Below the pieces are notes generated by a model. The model worked only from the letters and a program-made list of their open reading frames with translations, was not told the origin of the DNA and searched no databases. The translations under genes were made by a program, and so were the position numbers. From Hericium rajendrae (taxonomy: Eukaryota > Basidiomycota > Agaricomycetes > Russulales > Hericiaceae): a stretch of DNA of 64,000 bases. The stretch covers positions 1,550,001-1,614,000 of the forward strand of contig CM065883.1 in NCBI GenBank assembly GCA_033439255.1, in the 5' to 3' direction. Every line of letters begins with the position of its first letter. The stretch's first letter is position 1. Below, piece by piece: positions 61,578 to 64,000 of this stretch.

Positions 61578-64000
61578 TCAAATGCATTCCAGCAGATCCT
61601 GGAAGCTTTGAACATTGAATGGCGAAAGAATAGGCAGTGACATTGTCAAACGTGACAACCGACCGAGAACGGAAGGCAAGATGTGTTCGGAATGCGAGGG
61701 TGACATTCGCTTCCTCGCGTCGGCCAGAATTAGATTTGCCGCCCGCTCAGCGATGATATAAACCGTTCCGAGTGGGTGAGCTTGTGGGACAAACGGCTAT
61801 GCAACCAAGTCAGAAGCTGCAGAGAACACTCCGTTTCACTTCAGTGCTTACCGCGACACTCAGATCCACTATTCTCACGCCCTTCGCGCCCTTGACGGTC
61901 AGATCCGGGTTTACAACTGCATTGCTGCTAGTCCATGAGCCCATGGCATTGGAACTCGATGCATGGTGAACCGTGGCCGTGTGCGAGCGCACATAGGCTT
62001 CGATTTGGTCGTCCGTGTGCGCCTTGGCGAGATCGCCGTACTCGCCGAGAATGTAGTCATTCCAAACAGGGCTCTTGGCCCAGCGACGTACAGACTTGAC
62101 GGCCTCGCGCATGACGTGGCGATCGACTGCTGAGTTGAGTAAGCCTGGGTCGATGATTGGCTTGTCAAATGGGTTATTAGATTTGAGTACAAGACTGCCG
62201 CCTGTAATCTAGTCAGCCATTACACTCAGGAAAAGACAAGAGGGCAGTACGAACGGGCTGCAGGTGCCAGCAGGGCTGTCAGAACGGTCATATAATGACC
62301 CGTGGTGGGAGGCGGTTCGACGAACGAAACAAATCCACTCTGTAGCGCAAACTTGTGTGAGTAGGATCGGGTTCCATTTGAGACAGGAATACGCACGAAA
62401 GGCAAGAACTCGAAGTGAGGACTGTCGGGCCCAGACGTTGGATCGGTCGCATTCTGGAAGATGTTCGAGTCCTTGGGAACCCTGAAGAAACCTAAGATGT
62501 TGGGACTGCCGACGGTCAAAGGCCCAGTCTGATTCTGCATCCACTCTGCGAAGAACTTGGCTTGAAGTGCCGGGTCCCGCATAATGTCGTCGCCAGTCAT
62601 TTCGCCCTTAGGGTCGACGGTGAACGTGTTAGAGAGCAATGGATGATCCTGGAAGTTTTTCCCAACATGCGGCAAGTCGAGAATAGCTTTGATGCCGACT
62701 TGCTTCAACTCAGCAGCGGGACCAATGCCAGACAGAAGGAGAAGTTGAGGCGAGCCAACGGCTCCTGCGGAGACGATAACTTCTTTCGTCGCCCGGACGG
62801 TATAGCGAGTGCCTGTGAAAAACATCAATACTCGTCGTCCCGATGTAACCAAGAAACTTACTCTGAGCGTTCTTAGCAAATTCTACAGCGCGGAAGGCAG
62901 GGCAACACCGCTCCGTACCCGTTTGGACGAGTTTGGTAGCTTGCGCGTTGAGGACGACATCCAGCTTGTTCACGTTCAAGAAGGGCCAAACTTGTGAGGT
63001 GGCAGCGCTATCGCGAGCGCCACCAAATATTGTGCTTTGTGTGTAGCCTGAAATTAGATTGGGATTAGACCCGCAACCAGGATTGGTAGGATCATAGATT
63101 GATTCACCTAGTCCAAGCATATATCCGCCGTTATGATCCTGATTGTACTTGAATTCCTCTTGCTCTGATGTACTCTTGATGATGCGCTTCTCAATGTTAT
63201 CTTCCCAACCATTCAGTGTCAGGGACAGAGGCCCGGAATCGCCGTGGATTTCGGGACGGATTCGACCCGCCAAGGAGCGTCCATCAGCAGGCTTCGTAAT
63301 ACGTTCAACCTATTCAGAAAGATTTCACGTCAATAGATCTGTACCGTGGAAGGTATTGCGACTAGACTCGGGCTGACTTTCTTCATGTAGCTCTGCATGG
63401 CATCCCACGACCAACCTCTATCTCCAGTGATGTTAGCCATAGAGTTCCAGTCGTCTTTCGGGGCTCGATTAAAACACATATAATCTGCAATGTGATCAGT
63501 GCCCATAGATTTTTGTGATTCTCAAGAAAATGGCTTACTGAGGTTTGTAGTGCCGCCTAGCACCTTACCTCGGATGTACGGTATTGCCCTATTGTCCAGC
63601 CCTGGTTGCGGAACGGTTGTAAAGTTCCAGTCATACTTTGTATGCGGGCCAGTGAAGATGTCCCGATTGGGAATCGCTAGATCCATCTCGCCCTTGTCAC
63701 TGAATTAAAGACGTTAGGGATGGTAATGCAGCCGACGATTAGACCAGACACACCTGAAACCAGCTTCGAGCAGGAGAACCTTGTAGTCTTTGGAAAGGCG
63801 TGAAGCGACTGTCCCTCCACCGGCGCCAGCTAGACAACGAAGTGAGCGAGTGAAAATGTATGAGCAAGTTCGACACTTACAGCCAATGACAACATAGTCA
63901 TAGGTTCTGTCCTTCGGGAGCTTGGACGGGTCATCAAAGACCTCGGATAGAACCCAAGGGATGCAAGACGCTAAGCAAGCGAGCGCCGCCAGGCTGGAGG
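61578..64000 (-). CDS. GMC oxidoreductase, aryl-alcohol-oxidase-like (5' end cut by window)
   Basis: A glucose-methanol-choline family FAD enzyme. In wood and litter fungi these secreted oxidases supply H2O2 for lignin attack. The N-terminus runs off the window, leaving part of a signal peptide ([18 protein letters not shown]). Then [10 protein letters not shown] and [20 protein letters not shown] form the FAD dinucleotide fold, followed by [64 protein letters not shown] and [20 protein letters not shown]. The C-terminal part has the two active-site histidine regions, [13 protein letters not shown] and [20 protein letters not shown]. It ends at 61578 after an unusually long tail of about 45 residues past the usual end. 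All introns keep frame and no break was seen. The exact substrate (aryl alcohol, glucose, methanol) cannot be told from this. Confidence 0.9.

Overview
The window is nuclear DNA of a mushroom-forming basidiomycete (Agaricomycetes). Genes are dense and cut by many 45-90 bp GT-AG introns with CTRAY branch points. They include family types typical of that group: two DUF6535 membrane proteins, F-box/leucine-rich proteins, an aryl-alcohol-oxidase-like GMC flavoenzyme and a ferritin-like secreted protein with a Ser/Ala tail. Nothing bacterial, no CRISPR array, no tRNA or rRNA and no recognisable transposon or virus-like element was seen.

Layout. About 1.0-4.7 kb: DUF6535 gene copy 1 (+). 5.4-9.0 kb: KDM3-type JmjC demethylase (-). 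9.5-14.0 kb: Ssk1 response regulator (-). 14.0-16.8 kb: no gene seen. 16.8-20.2 kb: ARS2/Serrate (-). 20.5-21.4 kb: ESF2 (-). 21.8-23.1 kb: NCBP3-like cap/TREX factor (-). 23.3-24.9 kb: KRR1 (+). 25.6-27.2 kb: EAF elongation factor (+). 27.7-29.4 kb: ferritin-like secreted protein (-). 30.5-32.6 kb: S10 carboxypeptidase (-). 32.9-35.1 kb: NOP58 (+). 35.7-42.8 kb: a gene-poor island with an F-box fragment, a possible DUF6535 relic and degenerate repeats. 42.8-44.5 kb: Atf1-type bZIP (-). 47.2-49.0 kb: DUF3445 haem-protein gene (-), with its first exon duplicated beside it. 51.1-52.9 kb: GPC1 acyltransferase (+). 53.2-57.3 kb: tandem F-box paralogues (-). 57.9-61.4 kb: DUF6535 copy 2 (+). 61.6-64.0 kb: GMC oxidoreductase (-), cut by the window edge.

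How they work together. ARS2, the NCBP3-like protein, ESF2, KRR1, NOP58 and EAF form a run of nuclear RNA genes: cap-bound RNA fate and export, 18S rRNA processing, box C/D snoRNPs, and Pol II elongation. Ssk1 and the Atf1-type bZIP are, by family knowledge, the top and bottom of the HOG/Sty1 stress pathway. The two DUF6535 genes near the window ends are paralogues. Each has a membrane module of ordinary base composition joined to a strikingly A+T-rich C-terminal half.

Main cautions. Many conserved genes need single-base reading-frame jumps, often in or near short homopolymers, to give the expected protein. This looks more like uncorrected sequence error than mass pseudogenisation, so exon ends near those places are provisional. 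The most unusual single observation is a 58 bp AT-AC intron at the 3' end of the carboxypeptidase gene.
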